From: Imbricaverruca yamaguchii | Lineage: Eukaryota; Arthropoda; Thecostraca; Neoverrucidae | DNA length: 64,000 nucleotides | Direction: 5' to 3' | Assembly: GCA_034440575.1 (NCBI GenBank) | Contig: JAOTOL010001454.1 | Coordinates: 685,001 to 749,000, forward strand | Shown here: positions 1-58,299 of the stretch, one piece after another | How the letters are laid out: each line of letters opens with the position of its first letter | Numbering within the stretch: position 1 is the stretch's first letter | Position numbers and translations under genes: made by a program | The notes under the pieces: generated by a model | Told to the model about the DNA's origin: nothing | What the model saw: only the letters and a program-made list of their open reading frames with translations | Databases searched by the model: none

Positions 1-2800
1 TTCTCTGTTGTAAAATTAGGACTGTTAGCTGTCGTTTTAATTATTTTGATATATTTACATCATCTCGTAATTTCTGTCAAAAAATACATACGATGTATTT
101 TCTTGTATGGTATTTACGTTTTATACATATATTTTGACCACCAATCACCTCTCTCACCTCTCTCACCTCTCTCACCTTGCACGACTTTCCGCGTCCCCGG
201 CATTTCGTTCGTAATCCTGATTGCAGTGCTAGATGTCTGTATGCATGAACCAGGGTTAGTAACTCATCAGCGGTGGGAAGGCTGCGATCCGCGACACTAT
301 TTGTCAGCTCGAGATGTCAATGACTGTCCTAAATGATTAGGCCTAACCGTTTGAAGCCAAACGCAGACAGCACTCAGGCCCAGCGTTGGAAAAGTGGCTC
401 TTTTTTGGAACTTTTGCAATCCAAAGAATTATACACTCCGGAAAAAAATACTCCTTGCATTGCTGCAATACATTGCATTGCTTGCAATGCATTGCACATG
501 CTTAACTAGCAAGACAGCTAGATATCATTATACAATAATGATAACTTGGGTGGAGAGGAAGATTCAGTCATACTGGGTCCCCTACCACATAAAGTTTCCA
601 GTATAATTGAGGATAATACACATTTGTTATTTCGGGTCATCTGTAGGCACATTCCAAGAGGAGGCAGGAGTGGAGCCGAAAATGAGATGCCAGCCAGATT
701 GGAAGAATATCAGTTTGCTAGCATGCACAAGTACAACAGATGTCAATGGATGGCAAAATATGGATCACTGCAGTCTGAATATGATCTTAATGCCACTGAA
801 CATTCCACATTTCATAACATTCCATCTTCCATATCATTCCATAACATTCCATTTGTGTATGTGTGATGTCTGGTGAAGTGCAGGTGAATTAATAAACAGC
901 CACCAATGCATTCATGTGTATGTTCTCCATCTGTGGACAAACCTCAGAACAGTCCAGATGTGCCCAGAAGAATGTGTGGATGAACACCAAGAGCTAGAGT
1001 GGCATCCACACAACTGGTAAGCCACAAAGTGTAGCACTTTCCCCAAATCCCCAAAATACTGGTGGATATGAGCCATGTTTTGCCACAGCATAGGAATTTT
1101 CATGGGCACTATTACTTTTCCACACGTTTTACACACATTTTACCTCCATGAAGCATACAAAGGTATTAGTTTTGGCTAAGTTATGCTATATTTTTTTTTG
1201 TAAGTTATCCATTTATCAAATTCCTTTCGGAATAATTCAGGATTATAAAAAAGAAGTTTTTCAATTAAACAAAAAACACTCAGGCTAGCATAGGCTGTTT
1301 GGTTAAAATAGGCCATTTACTTTTGATTTTTTAAAGGAAAAAATTGCTTGGAAAATTTATATTAAAAAAGGCTTTCTTGCATCCAGTTAGGCTGCAGCTT
1401 TTTCTTCATTTTTAACACTACATTTCATGGTATATTTCCCAACCAAACCCAAGAAACTTTTTTTGGTGTCATTTTGCTACCCAACTGCACTTGCCAAAAA
1501 AATGTGTGGTCGCATCATGTAAGTACCTACATTATGAACACATTCATAATCATTGCACAAAAATTAAATTTCAAGAAATCAAATCACCCTAAATTGCAAA
1601 TTTGTCCATTCAGAAAGACAGAGACCAGAAATGTTAAAAGTATAATGGCATTCAATGGAGAATGGGGACAGGATGCACCTAACAATTCCCTGAACATATC
1701 ATGAATGCACAAATAATGCTTGAATGCATGCATATCTATAATATCTGCAGTCAATGTGCACTGAAGAGGCCCGGCCCCCATTTTGAAAAAAAAAAAACAT
1801 TCACGCTTCAAAATGTGGAAAGTGAAAACAGGATTTTCCAGACAAAATCAAAGCAATCAGTTTTGTTCATTACTACGCTTGTGGGCAAAACATCGCAGCA
1901 ATTAATATTATCATGTCCTGCTCCTTGTATTATCTGAAAATATCCCGTCACACAACATAAGCCTACAGCTTTGGTTTATCCAAATTAATAACTCGAATTA
2001 CCGCGAAGATATTTGATATAGGTAAGTAGGTAGGTACCTACAAAGTCAGATATTACAAACTCTCATACCTCGAGCCAAACACGCAGTCAATTCCAGCGAA
2101 GAGCTTTAAAGAAAATCCTTCGTTGAGTAAAAAAAACACTACGCTCCGCTAACCAAATATAGGAATTCACCTTTACCAGCCCGACCGCGTAGGATGGTCC
2201 GTTCTTGGATTCAATGAGTTCACCGCTCTCCGTCTCCCGCTCCGGCCGGAGCTATTTAGACCATTGCCACGAAAAGCCAAGGATAATGCATTTCTTCTTG
2301 GTTCCTTGGAGAATGATATGTTCTGCATCAATTGGGATGGATAAAACCGTTCATATTTATATTATTAAGCAGTCAGGAGCGATATACATAAAAGATATCT
2401 GGACGATTTTCCCCATGAAAATTGCCGTAATGGTACCAAAACGTTCCTAAAACCTGCTAACACTGCTCCAAAATCAAGATCCATAGAACCAGAAATTTCA
2501 CCTTCTTTCGATTTCATGACTTATATTGTTTCCGAATTTCATCAACAAGCGGGAATAGTTGTATTCATGCCACTCCGACCGCGAGGTTTCCCCACTCCGG
2601 ACAAATTCAGATTTACGTGTGTTGACCTAATCCTCTACAGTCTTATAAACCTCATTCTGATCCAATTATTAATTTCTTCCCATAATCCTGATTATTATTA
2701 ATTGAGAAAAAGTTCCCTGTAATTCTCTTGGCAGTTTTCTCTAACTTATTTTCAATTTTTGGTATTTCATAGCAATCATGGTGCGAAATGAGACGCTAAT
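1..2800. other. Non-coding stretch, nothing recognised
   Basis: AT-rich DNA with stops in all frames and no protein similarity I can recognise. Small local repeats only: a CTCTCAC run near 148-178 and degenerate CATTCCATA-like copies near 800-850. Confidence 0.6.
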
Positions 2801-2814
2801 TTCCGCTTGTCCGT

Positions 2815-3330
2815 GACGATAGTCTGTTTTCCAGCGGCAATTTGCCCGCCCGTCTAGTCGCTTTTCAGCCTTCCAAGTCATTCCTTGCTTCCACTAAACA
2901 TTCCAGACATGAACCAAAAAGTGCATCGAAATATATTTAATATTAATAAGAATTAACTTGAATATTTTTCAGCTATCTCATTTGAAAGAAAGAAAATTTA
3001 ATCGTCGAGAGAATAAAATATTTTAGACGGATTGTTTTAGTATAACTTTCCTTACACCATTATATATTCCGAAACCATTATATATTCCGAAACCCATATC
3101 CCGAAGTAACATTTTAGACCCTCCCATTTTAGACCCAGTCGGTGCACGAACGTCCTGCTTTCTCGGTATGTTGTGCATTTGTATTAGTTGTGCGGTGTTG
3201 GTATCCTAGGAGTGGCAGGTATTGCTATATGAACTTGGTTGAAATTGAATAAGTATAATTTTGTGATTATTTTCTCTACCATTGCTCAGGAAGTTGCCTT
3301 ATAAGTCATTCACGTAACGTGGATGACTTC
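2815..3330 (+). repeat. Dispersed repeat, copy 1 (partner at 47190-47490, inverted)
   Basis: Two stretches match the reverse complement of 47190-47490: one around 2840-2910 plus 3025-3090, ending in a run with tttagtataa, and one around 3230-3310 with ttttctctaccattgctca. About 110 bp around 2912-3020 is absent from the other copy and may be a later insertion. No coding capacity seen. Confidence 0.6.
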
Positions 3331-3434
3331 AGACGACGATGTGTGGTGGACCCCATCTGGTTGTCTGTGAGACACTATGATAAGAACCTAACAAATGACT
3401 TGAAGGCGTTTTATTCTTGAATAATAAAAATTAT

Positions 3435-3590
3435 CGGGTTATTTTACGACGCATTCAACCGCAAGGTTGTATAGCGTCGCCAACCTATATCACACCGATT
3501 GGTCGTGGGTGGACTCTGCAAATGCCGCCGGCCGCGAGATTCGAGTCCCACGCTCCACCATCTAAGCTACCGAGGCCACTGGGTTTTTAT
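3435..3590 (-). mobile_element. tRNA-derived SINE (family 1)
   Basis: Read on the minus strand it has a tRNA-like head with an A-box-like tagcttagatggtgg and a B-box-like ggactcgaatctc. The body holds the family signature gaccaatcggtgtgatat and ends in a gtcgtaaaataa tail. The body is shared with copies at 7098, 12389, 31376 and 54840. Confidence 0.7.
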
Positions 3591-3599
3591 TCTTCATTC

Positions 3600-5350
3600 C
3601 AGAAAACATCACAGCATTTTTCAAAATGTATACACTTCGTTATTTATAAAATGCATATACTCAGTTACTTGGTGCTTCAATATACACCCCATAATTTGGC
3701 AAACTGGGAAATTATACACCATATAACATAGTGCTTCTCAAGATTATACACTCCATACTTTGGCAAGCCAAAAAATTATACACTCCGAATCCAAGACCGA
3801 AAAGTGAAAATCCAACACTGCTCAGGCCATCATGTTTGGCGGAGCTGCCAAGCATGATGAGCTTTCCAAGGCTTCAACTGAGCCCTGGCATATATGTGAC
3901 TTGTACCAGTGCTACCATCCTCCCCGGAAAATCAGTTACACCTGGCTGCCACTTTTACTCTGCTGACGTGTGAGGGCATCTCAACTGTCCAGGAAGTGCA
4001 GCAGTGAGCTGACGGGCCTAGCTGACATTCGCCACCATCTGCCTATTCGCTGTGTGGTGACACTGATATGGGCGCTTGTTATGTCCCTGTTGAGGTGTTG
4101 TCTCAATGTTTACTGAAGCAACAGTACATGCATCCTGGGCAGGTTGCAGATAAGTATTCATTTCAGCGTTAGTGATAGTTGTGGAACTCGCAGGCATCAG
4201 CATGCGTCGCGTCTGGAGAGAAGCCTTGATCTCATGATCAAGGCTTGCATTTCTGCTGCTTGCATTCTCCGCAACATACATTGACGACTCCGTGACCTGC
4301 CTAGCATGCCCCGCCTGCCGCGCAAGAGCTGACGTGCGAGCCAGTAGCTCTCACGCGCCACTTCGAGTTGGACAGTGCGCGACAGGGTTTGGACCAGTGT
4401 GCACCAGTAGGGACGGTGAGTTGGTGGAATTAACGGCGGCGCACAGCAACTGAAAAACGGCGGCTCTGCTGCCTTGCCCCGCTGAGCACAGTGAGCTAAA
4501 CTTTCTTACTTCTGATCGCAGATGCATGTGGAAAACTGAACGGTGCATTTGATGGTTACACGTATTTTAACGGACGACATTGTCTTGTTGATGCAATATG
4601 CTCTCAACGTCAGCCATTGCCAATGCCAATGCCAATGCCAATGCCGCGATGTTTAAACCGACTTCCGAATTGCGCTGTAAACTGGCTGCGTTCACGAAGC
4701 TGTAATTCATTATTTATTGGTGGCATCATGAAAGTAAGCAAAACATGGGGCTGCTGGGGTTTCCAGCTGTTGGAAACCATCGGAAGTAAAATGGTAACGG
4801 AAATTTTGGACCTGTTTGGTACGATTAAGACCTGGATAGTGAAACGGTAAGTTATAAAAAAGACAAATTTCCAAGACGAGTATGGAATTTTTTTTAGTGA
4901 GTTTCGCCGAGTTCCGCGTAAATTTGTTCACGCAGTGACAGCCCAATGCCTTCGGATCGTGTATCGAAATGCCCAAGTTGCGCATTTTTACGCCAAATCC
5001 ATCAATTCCCGTTTTGATGTGGATGTGCTGTAGCGGCGCGGCACATCAGTCAGCTGACGGCCCTGCGCGGCGGCCGTCCGCTGCCGGTGGCGGCCGGTGC
5101 TTGCGGTGGGTGTCAAACTAGCGGCGAGCCAGGTTCTGACCCAGATGCTCCGGATTGGTCGGGTGACAAGGCCTTGCCACCCGACTTGTGCATGTGGAGT
5201 ATGCAGGTCACCGACACACATCAGTGAGCTTCGTCAGTTTGAATCCGCGGTTAGAAAAGAGAGCATTACCCGCGCGGCGCTACACAAGTGCAGCGCTTGT
5301 TGGTTTGACTAATATCGTGGTTGGTTCACCGAGTTTTTAATCACGCCTGA
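3600..5350. other. Non-coding; short CCAATG repeat and a GC-rich patch
   Basis: No recognised gene. 3655-3790 has degenerate copies of attatacactcc. 4617-4641 is a perfect CCAATG hexamer run. 5020-5200 is distinctly GC-rich with many CpG dinucleotides, but no exon of the downstream gene could be found in it. Confidence 0.5.
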
Positions 5351-5843
5351 TTCGTGCTTGCGCACATATCGTTCCCTGTGCCATTTATAATGATTCCAGC
5401 CATGTCGTGTCTTACTTAGGAAGTTATACAGGCACCTTTTGTGCTGTTTCAATTTATCACTAGATAGTTGCGACCCTCTTTTATAGTCCAAAAACGGAAT
5501 TAAGCAATCAACTGTCGTCTTACAAACACCCGTATGCTGTCCAGTATGCTCAAATAGTATTTGCGTAGCGCCTTCTCGACATGGTTCACCGAGTTTTTAA
5601 TCACGTCTGAACCATGTCGAGAAGGCGCTACACAAATACTATTTGAGTATACTGAACAGCATACGGGTGTTTGTAAGACGACGTTGATAGCTTAATTCCG
5701 TTTTTTTGACTATAAAAGAGGATCTCAACTATCTAGTGATAAATTGAACAGCGCAAAAGGTGCCTGTATAACTTCCTAAGTAAGACACGACATGGTTGGA
5801 ATATTATAAATGGCACAGGGAACGATATGTGCGCAAGCACGAA
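5351..5843. repeat. Large near-perfect hairpin (inverted repeat)
   Basis: The left arm 5351-5588 and right arm 5608-5843 are reverse complements with only a few mismatches and 1-2 base indels. The loop is 19 bases. The loop edge and the left flank also share a direct repeat, ggttcaccgagtttttaatc, at 5323 and 5583. No open frame crosses it. It could be a fold-back element or a local inverted duplication. Confidence 0.85.
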
Positions 5844-7097
5844 GATTGGCTGAATGGTACGTTGATAGACGCATTCCTAGCAGTGTCAACGGGTGGTTCG
5901 TTCACTTCAGCGGGACGGGGACGTCCTGTCCGTGAGTTCTCCGAACTGAGTTCAGCAGACTCGAAAAGATAGGCGACAGCTAGTCTAACCAGACACTCGT
6001 CCGAAATCTTGCACGCTGCCGAAGGAAGGTCCGAAGAAATCCGAGAGACAAAGATTTATCATCCGTTCTGAAAGTGTCTACGGCAAATCCTACACGTCCG
6101 GCCCAAGTTGCGTCTTCCAAGTTGCGTCCAACCGGGTCAGACGCTGACTCTATCCCAGCCTCGGCGTCCGAGTGACAGCGGAGGTCTGTGGTGGTCTGTC
6201 TGTGGTCTGTAGCGGTCTCCCCGCCTGAGACAGTGTGGCCCGGTGGGCGCTTTACACTTGTCGCACTTCACAAGTGACCAGTGCGTTAGTATCGCTGATA
6301 TGAAAGCGCCGTGGAAGTAATGCATCGGTGTACTGACCAGTCCTAGACGTCGTGTCGTTTGGTCTTCGAATTTCAGCTGTCGGCAGGACGAAAGCCGCAT
6401 TGACTTGATAAATGATCATTGCTCCAGCATTCTTACCGACTGACTCAAGTATTCCACCAGCAGAAACTTGGTCACCAACCGTAATATCCAAACTAGGCTT
6501 TTTTTGTCTTTGCACATGCTACGGTGTTACTTCTGACCGATTGCGATTCATCTCCAATAGTTTTCCTTGCCCGGGAAAAGACACATCTCCGACGCTCGTA
6601 GGTGTATCTTACTTTCCCGCCTACGGTACATTTACTCCAGCTAGCAATATGCCATGGACTAGAGATGCAAGAAATCCAGAAAAATGTGAGCCCAGTCCCA
6701 GCCCAACCCTGTCATAGGGTGGAACAATACACAACCTAGCCTCAGAATATGCATACATTAACCAAAGTGCACGCGCAGCCAGTGACACCCAGTCCCAGTG
6801 TTGAGACCAGGGGCTCATTTCTGGCCACTCTCCCATGTCGAATCGACAACAATTATACTTCGACGGAACTACAGCACCGAATTCCTTATCCATTATTATT
6901 GGTGCATTCAAAACGTGAGTTTTAAAACACGGTAAATATGACTAATCTATATTTTGACACCATCCCACCTCCCGGTTCCGTTAATGCTCATATCGCTGAG
7001 AGAGCGCATTACTGCTGACCCTCGTATCCAGCAGATTTTGCACGGTAGCGACCCCTCCGCCGAAGGAGAGCCAATTTACGCATGGTTGGCTGGTTAT
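5844..7097. other. Non-coding stretch, nothing recognised
   Basis: Several overlapping frames of 70-100 codons occur on both strands between 6137 and 6911. None resembles a known protein and none shows clear splice context, so no gene is called. Confidence 0.5.
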
Positions 7098-7246
7098 TGG
7101 TTTTACGACACATCGACCGCTGAGCCATGTAGCGTCACCAATCTCTCACGCCGATTGGTCGCGGGCGAAGACTAGTGACAGGTGAGATTCTGACACACAT
7201 CCTTTCGATTGTGGGACGAGCGACTTACCCCTAGGCTACTCGTTCC
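7098..7246 (-). mobile_element. tRNA-derived SINE (family 1)
   Basis: The minus strand has an A-box-like gtagcctaggggtaag and a decayed B box. The family 1 body is tcgcccgcgaccaatcggcg, followed by the tail ggtcgatgtgtcgtaaaa. It is closest to the copy at 54840-54990. Confidence 0.72.
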
Positions 7247-52466
<45,220 letters not shown>

Positions 52467-52720
52467 GTGCTCGTTGTGCTGACCCGTCGCGAGTCTGGGA
52501 CTGACGATTCCCTCTGTCGGCACCTGACGATTCCCTCTGTATTGGGACCTTACTTCCCATGTGTGTGGACGTGATTTTCCGCGTATCTAGGACCGACTCC
52601 CGCCGCATCTGGATCTCATTCTCCGTGTGTGCTTGTAGCTAGCTCTTCATGAATTTGGAGCTACCCTCCTGTTCATCCTGGTTTTTCCCGAAATAAAATT
52701 TGATGAGTACGATTTGAAAC
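52467..52720 (+). terminator. ACSBG 3' UTR and polyadenylation signal
   Basis: AATAAA lies at 52692-52697, about 226 bases after the stop codon, with no other close candidate. The 3' UTR contains a short duplication of the motif tgacgattccctctgt. The exact cleavage site cannot be read from sequence alone. Confidence 0.7.
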
Positions 52721-52739
52721 TGCGTTACTGTTCGTTGTC

Positions 52740-53470
52740 AGAGACTGGACTAGTTAGCGTCAGAGGCTAGCGTCATATGTTGACTGGCACACAGTGCCAG
52801 AGTCCGGGCCAACTGGTCTCTGGGACAGGAACGGCTGCTGTTACAGTGTTTGTGTCGGAAACTGGGCCAGTTAGTGTCAAGTCTGGTATACCTGTTGCTG
52901 ATCAGATGTCGGGAATCAGATCAGTTCGTAATCTCTGGTAATGCCATCACTAAACCATGTGTCAGGTATGGGATCAGCGAGGCCAGGGACTAAAGCCAAG
53001 GATTGGACCAACTGGTACGAAGTCCACAGTACCGCAACGGAAGGTGCGATGAGTCCGTACTTCATCGGAAGCTGTGTTGGGCCGTGGTGTAGCAGAAGCG
53101 GTGTCGGGCCTGTTGTGTGTGGGAATTGTGTAGTAAATTGTGTTCGGCCCGTACCATAGCGGAAGTTGTACCGGGCCGGTGCTGAAGCGGAAACTATATT
53201 GGCTTACAGTGTAGCGGAAGTTGTGTTCAGCCTGTGTCATGGTTGAAGCTGAGTTGTAGCGGAAACTATATCTGTCTGCACTGTAGCGGTAGCTGTGTTT
53301 GGTCGGTGATGACTGCTGTGGCGGAAGCTATGCTGGGTTCGTGCTGTAGCGGTAGCTGTATTAGGCTCGTGCTGTAGCGGTAGCTGTATTAGGTTCGTGC
53401 TCATCGTGTTGCGGTCATAATTCCTGAGGTGTGTTCGCGCTAGATGTTCTGGTATAGTGGAGGCAGAAGT
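52740..53470 (+). repeat. Degenerate minisatellites downstream of ACSBG
   Basis: 52740-52940 has diverged units around ctgggccagttagtgtc. 53030-53470 has about 14 diverged units of 27-33 bp around gtgctgtagcggtagctgt. Confidence 0.8.
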
Positions 53471-53479
53471 TAGCATCGC

Positions 53480-54130
53480 GTGTTAAGGCGCGAACAGACA
53501 GCTTTACAAAGAATATTCGGGCTGACGGGTTGTCCATTAAGTGTGAAAACATCAAGCTACATTGGCGAATAATGTATCGTCACCGCAATTCGTTGTTTAC
53601 TTACACATAGGCACCTACGAGCAAGAGCGAAGCTGGAGTAAGTTATTACTCCTGGTACTCTGATACTTGCTCCTGAATGTATAAGACAGACGTTCATGTT
53701 GGGGCTGGGATACATGTCACGCGTCTTGACTCATTTATTGGTCCATCACATCCTGTCGCCTCTGGTCACGTAAATAATGTGAAGAATAAACAGAACGAAC
53801 ACAAAGAAAATGAAGAAAACAACGATATCTGTGTTCAGTACGGCTGCATAAATATCTGTATCACGTACAATGACGACTATAATCGGAGGGCATATAATAG
53901 CAATGCATTTACCTCCCGGATTGGTGGGATCTTGTTTGTTTCTCGCAGGAAGACTGGTATCTCTCGCAGTTGTATATCTGCGGTATCTCATGTAGTTGTG
54001 TCTGTGCTCTTTCATATCGATGCAGAATCTTAGTCTGTCTTCGTGCACGTCATTACAAATTAACATGTCTGTGTCCAGTGGAATGGCAGCTCCACGAATG
54101 CGGAGCCGCAAACATCTCAGTCCGATAATG
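53480..54130. other. Intergenic, nothing recognised
   Basis: A 118-codon frame at 53677-54033 has no known similarity. Confidence 0.5.
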
Positions 54131-54136
54131 TTTGTA

Positions 54137-55310
54137 GTTATTAGGCTGCCAACTTGTACAATTATCAACGGAAATATGGCTCCTCAAAATCTGTCAAATA
54201 ATTTATACAAGAGCTTACAAGCAACAAAAACCCAGCAAAAAGAGCACGCGAACAAAAACGGGCCCACCAAGCACGTATACATGCAGAAACACACGTAGTC
54301 GGTCATTCCCATCGAACGCACAGCGGGCGCTGATGAGCTAATCTTGCATGGCTTTCCGTCTCGACATCACGCTTTCTCAGGAGCAAGGTGAGGCGGGGTG
54401 CCGGCCGCTCATGCTGCCAGCTGCCGATCTGTACTCACTGTTCACCGCGCCATCGCCACTACGATATGTCACCATGACACGTCCGATCGGCCACCTGCAC
54501 ATTGGAGCGCCTCTGGCCATCACAACTACGATGTCGCCGCTCTCAAAGTTCCGCGTCGGCTCCTGCCACTTTCGCCGCTCTTGCAGCGATGACGGGGCTT
54601 CCCAACGCCACAGAGTCCAGAACTTCTTGGCGAAGTATTGGACTGGCGCCAGCGCTGTCGGGTGTACACATTTTTGCAGAATATGCCAGGAAATGGTAGA
54701 ACTGGACCTCGGTGTCAGTAATTGATTACGTGTCAGTAGGTCTACATTGCCGGTGTTGGTCGTGCTACTATGAGGTAGGGGTCGGCTATTCACGATTGCT
54801 TCGGCTTCGGCCATAGCTGTACGCAGGAGCTCATTGGTTAGTTATTTATTTTACGGCACGTCGACTATTGAGTCATGTAGCGTCGCCAATTTCTCACGCC
54901 GATTGGTCGCGGGCGAAGAGTAACGACAGGTGAGACTCAAAACTTTCGATTGTGAGACCGGGGACTTACCCCTAGACCACTCGTGACGCTGGACATGTAC
55001 CTTTAGCAGACTGACGGACGTGACTATCACAGATCTGATCCGCCGCTCCCATGCGGCTCCCACGTGGCTAGCGCGTGGACCGTGTGGTCGACCTGTGAAC
55101 CGAAACTCAAGCCAGTCGCTTTCGTTCTTGAGTTCTTCCTCTGGGACAGGCTCAGTATAGGCATTTTGTAGCATTCCCTCATAAAGCTTGTATAGTCTTC
55201 ACAGAATTTTTGACCTCGTGATAACCTTTTATTCAATCCATTGAGAAGCCTGAACGCAGCCAGTAGCTATTAGGATGCCAACTTGTAAAATTATCACCGG
55301 TAACATCATC
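54137..55310 (-). mobile_element. BEL/Pao LTR retrotransposon remnant, internally deleted
   Basis: The minus strand first gives LNKRLSRGQKFCEDYTSFM and EPVPEEEL, which match the linker before a BEL/Pao reverse transcriptase. It then passes directly into integrase: RASHVGAAWERRIRSV, AEAEAIVNSRPL and FESGDIVVVMARGAPMCRWP. The reverse transcriptase and RNase H between them are missing. Flanking direct repeats around aggctgccaacttgtacaat (54145) and aggatgccaacttgtaaaat (55272) may be LTR-edge remains; that is a guess. A SINE splits the integrase. Confidence 0.75.
54840..54990 (-). mobile_element. tRNA-derived SINE (family 1) inside BEL/Pao integrase
   Basis: On the minus strand: A-box-like gagtggtctaggggtaagtc, B-box-like tttgagtctcacc, body cgcccgcgaccaatcggcg and tail gtcgacgtgccgtaaaataa. 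It separates LLKVHVQR from NELLRTAMAEAEA of the integrase, so it inserted after the retrotransposon. Confidence 0.78.
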
Positions 55311-56083
55311 TGAGTCGTACCCACCACAATCTGAGACCTTGAGGCCGAACTTGACCCAACCATAGGTTAACTTTGCCCTGTGATTTTTGCTGAATGTATT
55401 AATAGTCGTTCCAAGGTAGTCGGCCTATGCGGATTATCTAGACTATTTTTTAGTTTAATAAGTTTGGAATATTTATAATCCAGACTTCCCTGAAATAAAT
55501 CCTGATCGTCTTGCTCGACATGTTTTCAACGTGATCTCGCCCACAAGGTCGGTTATATTTTGTTCTCCAAAAAGGAAAACATTTGGCGACATTCATAACC
55601 TTTCCCTGAGCACATCCTGCTTCGAAGAGCATCACCTTCATTAGTGCACCACATATTTCCAGGTATTCAGCCTTGACGTTATCAGTGACCTTGACCTTTG
55701 CACGTGGCAGTGTGTTCGACTTACACGTTGCACTTGTAACGTGTAAGGCGAACACATGTTACATGTCGTCAATATTAAAAGCGCAAAAACCCATTTGTTT
55801 CACGACCAGGGTTCGAAAACAACGACGAAAACTGAATGCGTGTTGATCTCATTGACCTGACGTAGAAGATGAACCAAAAGGCTCAGATAATATGCTTTAG
55901 GTGACTGAAATTCCAAGGACGTTGCTGTGCCATGCTGCTTGTCACAACTCATACCTCACAACAAAAGTTAGTAGGAATGGCTAGTAGTGTAGTAGCGTTG
56001 ACAACACCCTTTTGGTTTTCGAGGATTACATTTTTTCCTCGCTACGGCCCGAAACAATAAGACAGATTTTGTTTATGTTATTC

Positions 56084-56085
<2 letters not shown>
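55311..56085. other. Intergenic, nothing recognised
   Basis: No coding similarity. Confidence 0.5.

Positions 56086-56086
<1 letters not shown>

Positions 56087-56134
<48 letters not shown>
56087..56134. repeat. (AT)n microsatellite
   Basis: About 24 AT units. Confidence 0.95.
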
Positions 56135-56137
<3 letters not shown>

Positions 56138-58165
56138 TGACATTACCTCCATACCCTGGAGCTTGGCACCATCCATTCATCTAGCGTAGTGTGTAGGAGG
56201 ACCTCCACCATCCCTCGAAACAAATTCCATGTGACAACCCCAAAATTGGCCAGACCTGTCTGGCAAAGCCCTCGACCGCCCCTGGATCATCGGGAATTAT
56301 CTTGATCTACTCCCCCCTATTTCTGCACAATTTCCTGGTGACTAACCTGAATGAGCACCTTCACCGCATATAAAAATGTCTAATGGACTTCCTTCAATCA
56401 GCACGAAAGACACCATTGAAAAATATTGATGTCACCTCTGAATTAGGACCTATCTCTATCCACAGTGGTGGAAACGACCTTGAATCGGCACCTTCATCAG
56501 ACTGCTAGGACAGAACCCTGGTGATGCCAATGGTTCTTAATTGATGCCTCCATCACAAGCCACGCCTCCCCCTCGCGGAGAAGTTCCCGTGGACGTCACC
56601 GGCGCCGACTACTGATCCCGTGGCACGCCACAGCCTCGACTGTCGCCTCAGGCGGCTGATCAATGTGGCTGCTATGCCTGCTCCTCCAGTGCCCCGTCAC
56701 AACCATAATCCCATTAAAGCTACTCGTGTCGCTTAGCCACTATGTATGTCACTTAACTAAGTTGGCCGTAGGTCAAGAACGTTGTGGCACGAAAACTTCA
56801 AAGGTTCAGGTGAGGTGGAGACGAGGTATTTTGACGTTCACTCTTTCTCTGCATCGCACACAATCACGACCAACATCAGAGTACCTCAAGTAAGTCATTC
56901 AAATGTGTACTTTATCCACATGGCTCAGTCGTGCAGGCATTTTTATTGCGTCTAACTAATGATCGTGTGGAATGAAAGAGGCGAATGACTTGCATGGATG
57001 CCTGAAAGGGTCAATGATCAAGTATCAGTGGAATTGGTTCGAATTCCACGCAAGGTATACAGCTGTCAGAAACAGCACTGGAAAATCTTACAAGTATGCT
57101 GCCCGCGTCCCGCTTGGATCTGGCTGCTCAGAGAACGTCGGTTGTGTGTAGGTGTGGGTGGTGGATATGTCGTGTTATCTGGTATCTAGGTGGGTCTCGT
57201 AAACGGATGAACGCCGGCGGGCGGTGGCGGTACCAACGCCATGTCCCTATATCTTATCTCCATTCATCGTTGTCGCATCACACTCCGAACCCTCCTCGCC
57301 ACATGGTCAGCCGAGCACTCACGGACGCTGTGATGTGGAAAGGAACCTGGCCTCGTCTGTAGAAATTCGTGTAGTGGTGGCGATGGGCTGCAGATGGGTC
57401 CGCGACGACGTCGAGGCGGCTGAAGATGTAGGTCAGAGGACAACAGCAACCATCTGGCCTGCCACCGACTAAACGGTCACAGCGGGCCCCACAGCGATCC
57501 ATCTGTGCGGCCTGTGCCGCCATTTACGAAGCCCGCCCCGACACCGTCCAGTTCGGCTTTACCCGGACCACCATATACTTACCAGTGCGTGAAGGCACGG
57601 CCGTGCACATATCTGCACATATCTCAAGATACATGTATCTGCTCAGACGCATTCCCGTGTGCAGCGCCGGGCAGTGGACGCATTCTTCTGCATGCCTCCT
57701 CTCTGGCAAGCGATCAAGTAATAGCATAACTATCGGAGGGTTTGGGCATGATAAATAAAGAACGGCTCGTTGTCTTCGATCTTGGGCACTGCCATCATGG
57801 ACACGGCAGAAGTAGTGGGGTGCTGGGATACTGCGCCCATCTCGATCAAAGGCGCAGGAACCAAGGTGACAGGAGGGGACAGCGGGAACCCTCTGTTATT
57901 GAATGTGTGCTTTACTTAATGTGAACTTTCTGACTAATACCGAAAGTATTAAATGTTCGGCATCATTCACTATTTCGATGGACCACAAAACCTTCGTGAT
58001 GACCAGGAGTTCGGCCGTGTACTTTCACTAAGCTAAACTTTTGCTGCTAAATCGCTGCGCGAGGAGGCAGCGTGAACGAACTGTTCGTGGTACCACTTAC
58101 AAAGGCACAGCCCACACCATCATCAGTTTCTGAACCGTTGTAGGTGTGAATGCATGAGCTATGCT
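56135..58165. other. Intergenic, nothing recognised
   Basis: Several 60-90 codon frames occur, but none has recognisable similarity or splice context. Confidence 0.5.
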
Positions 58166-58167
58166 TG

Positions 58168-58245
58168 TTTGTTTGTTTATTGGGGTTTAAGGGCGCATCA
58201 ACTGCAGTGGTCATGCAGCGTCCATAACTTAGGCTGGTTTAGTCA
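58168..58245 (+). repeat. SINE-tail module copy
   Basis: Holds ggggtttaagggcgcatcaa followed by ctgcagtggtcatgcagcgt, matching 16330-16388 (inverted) and in part 60990-61033. Confidence 0.6.
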
Positions 58246-58299
58246 ACAAAATTATCCAAGCAGGAACTAGTCGGGACGGCCTATTGTACCTACATCATC

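Noticed and set aside
5020..5300. CpG-rich patch as promoter of the acyl-CoA synthetase gene
   Set aside because: GC-rich with many CpG, but no core promoter elements or first exon could be tied to it.
6137..6911. Possible gene in overlapping 87-101 codon frames
   Set aside because: No similarity recognised, frames overlap on both strands, no splice or start context.
53677..54033. 118-codon frame downstream of the gene
   Set aside because: No recognised similarity and a competing frame on the other strand.
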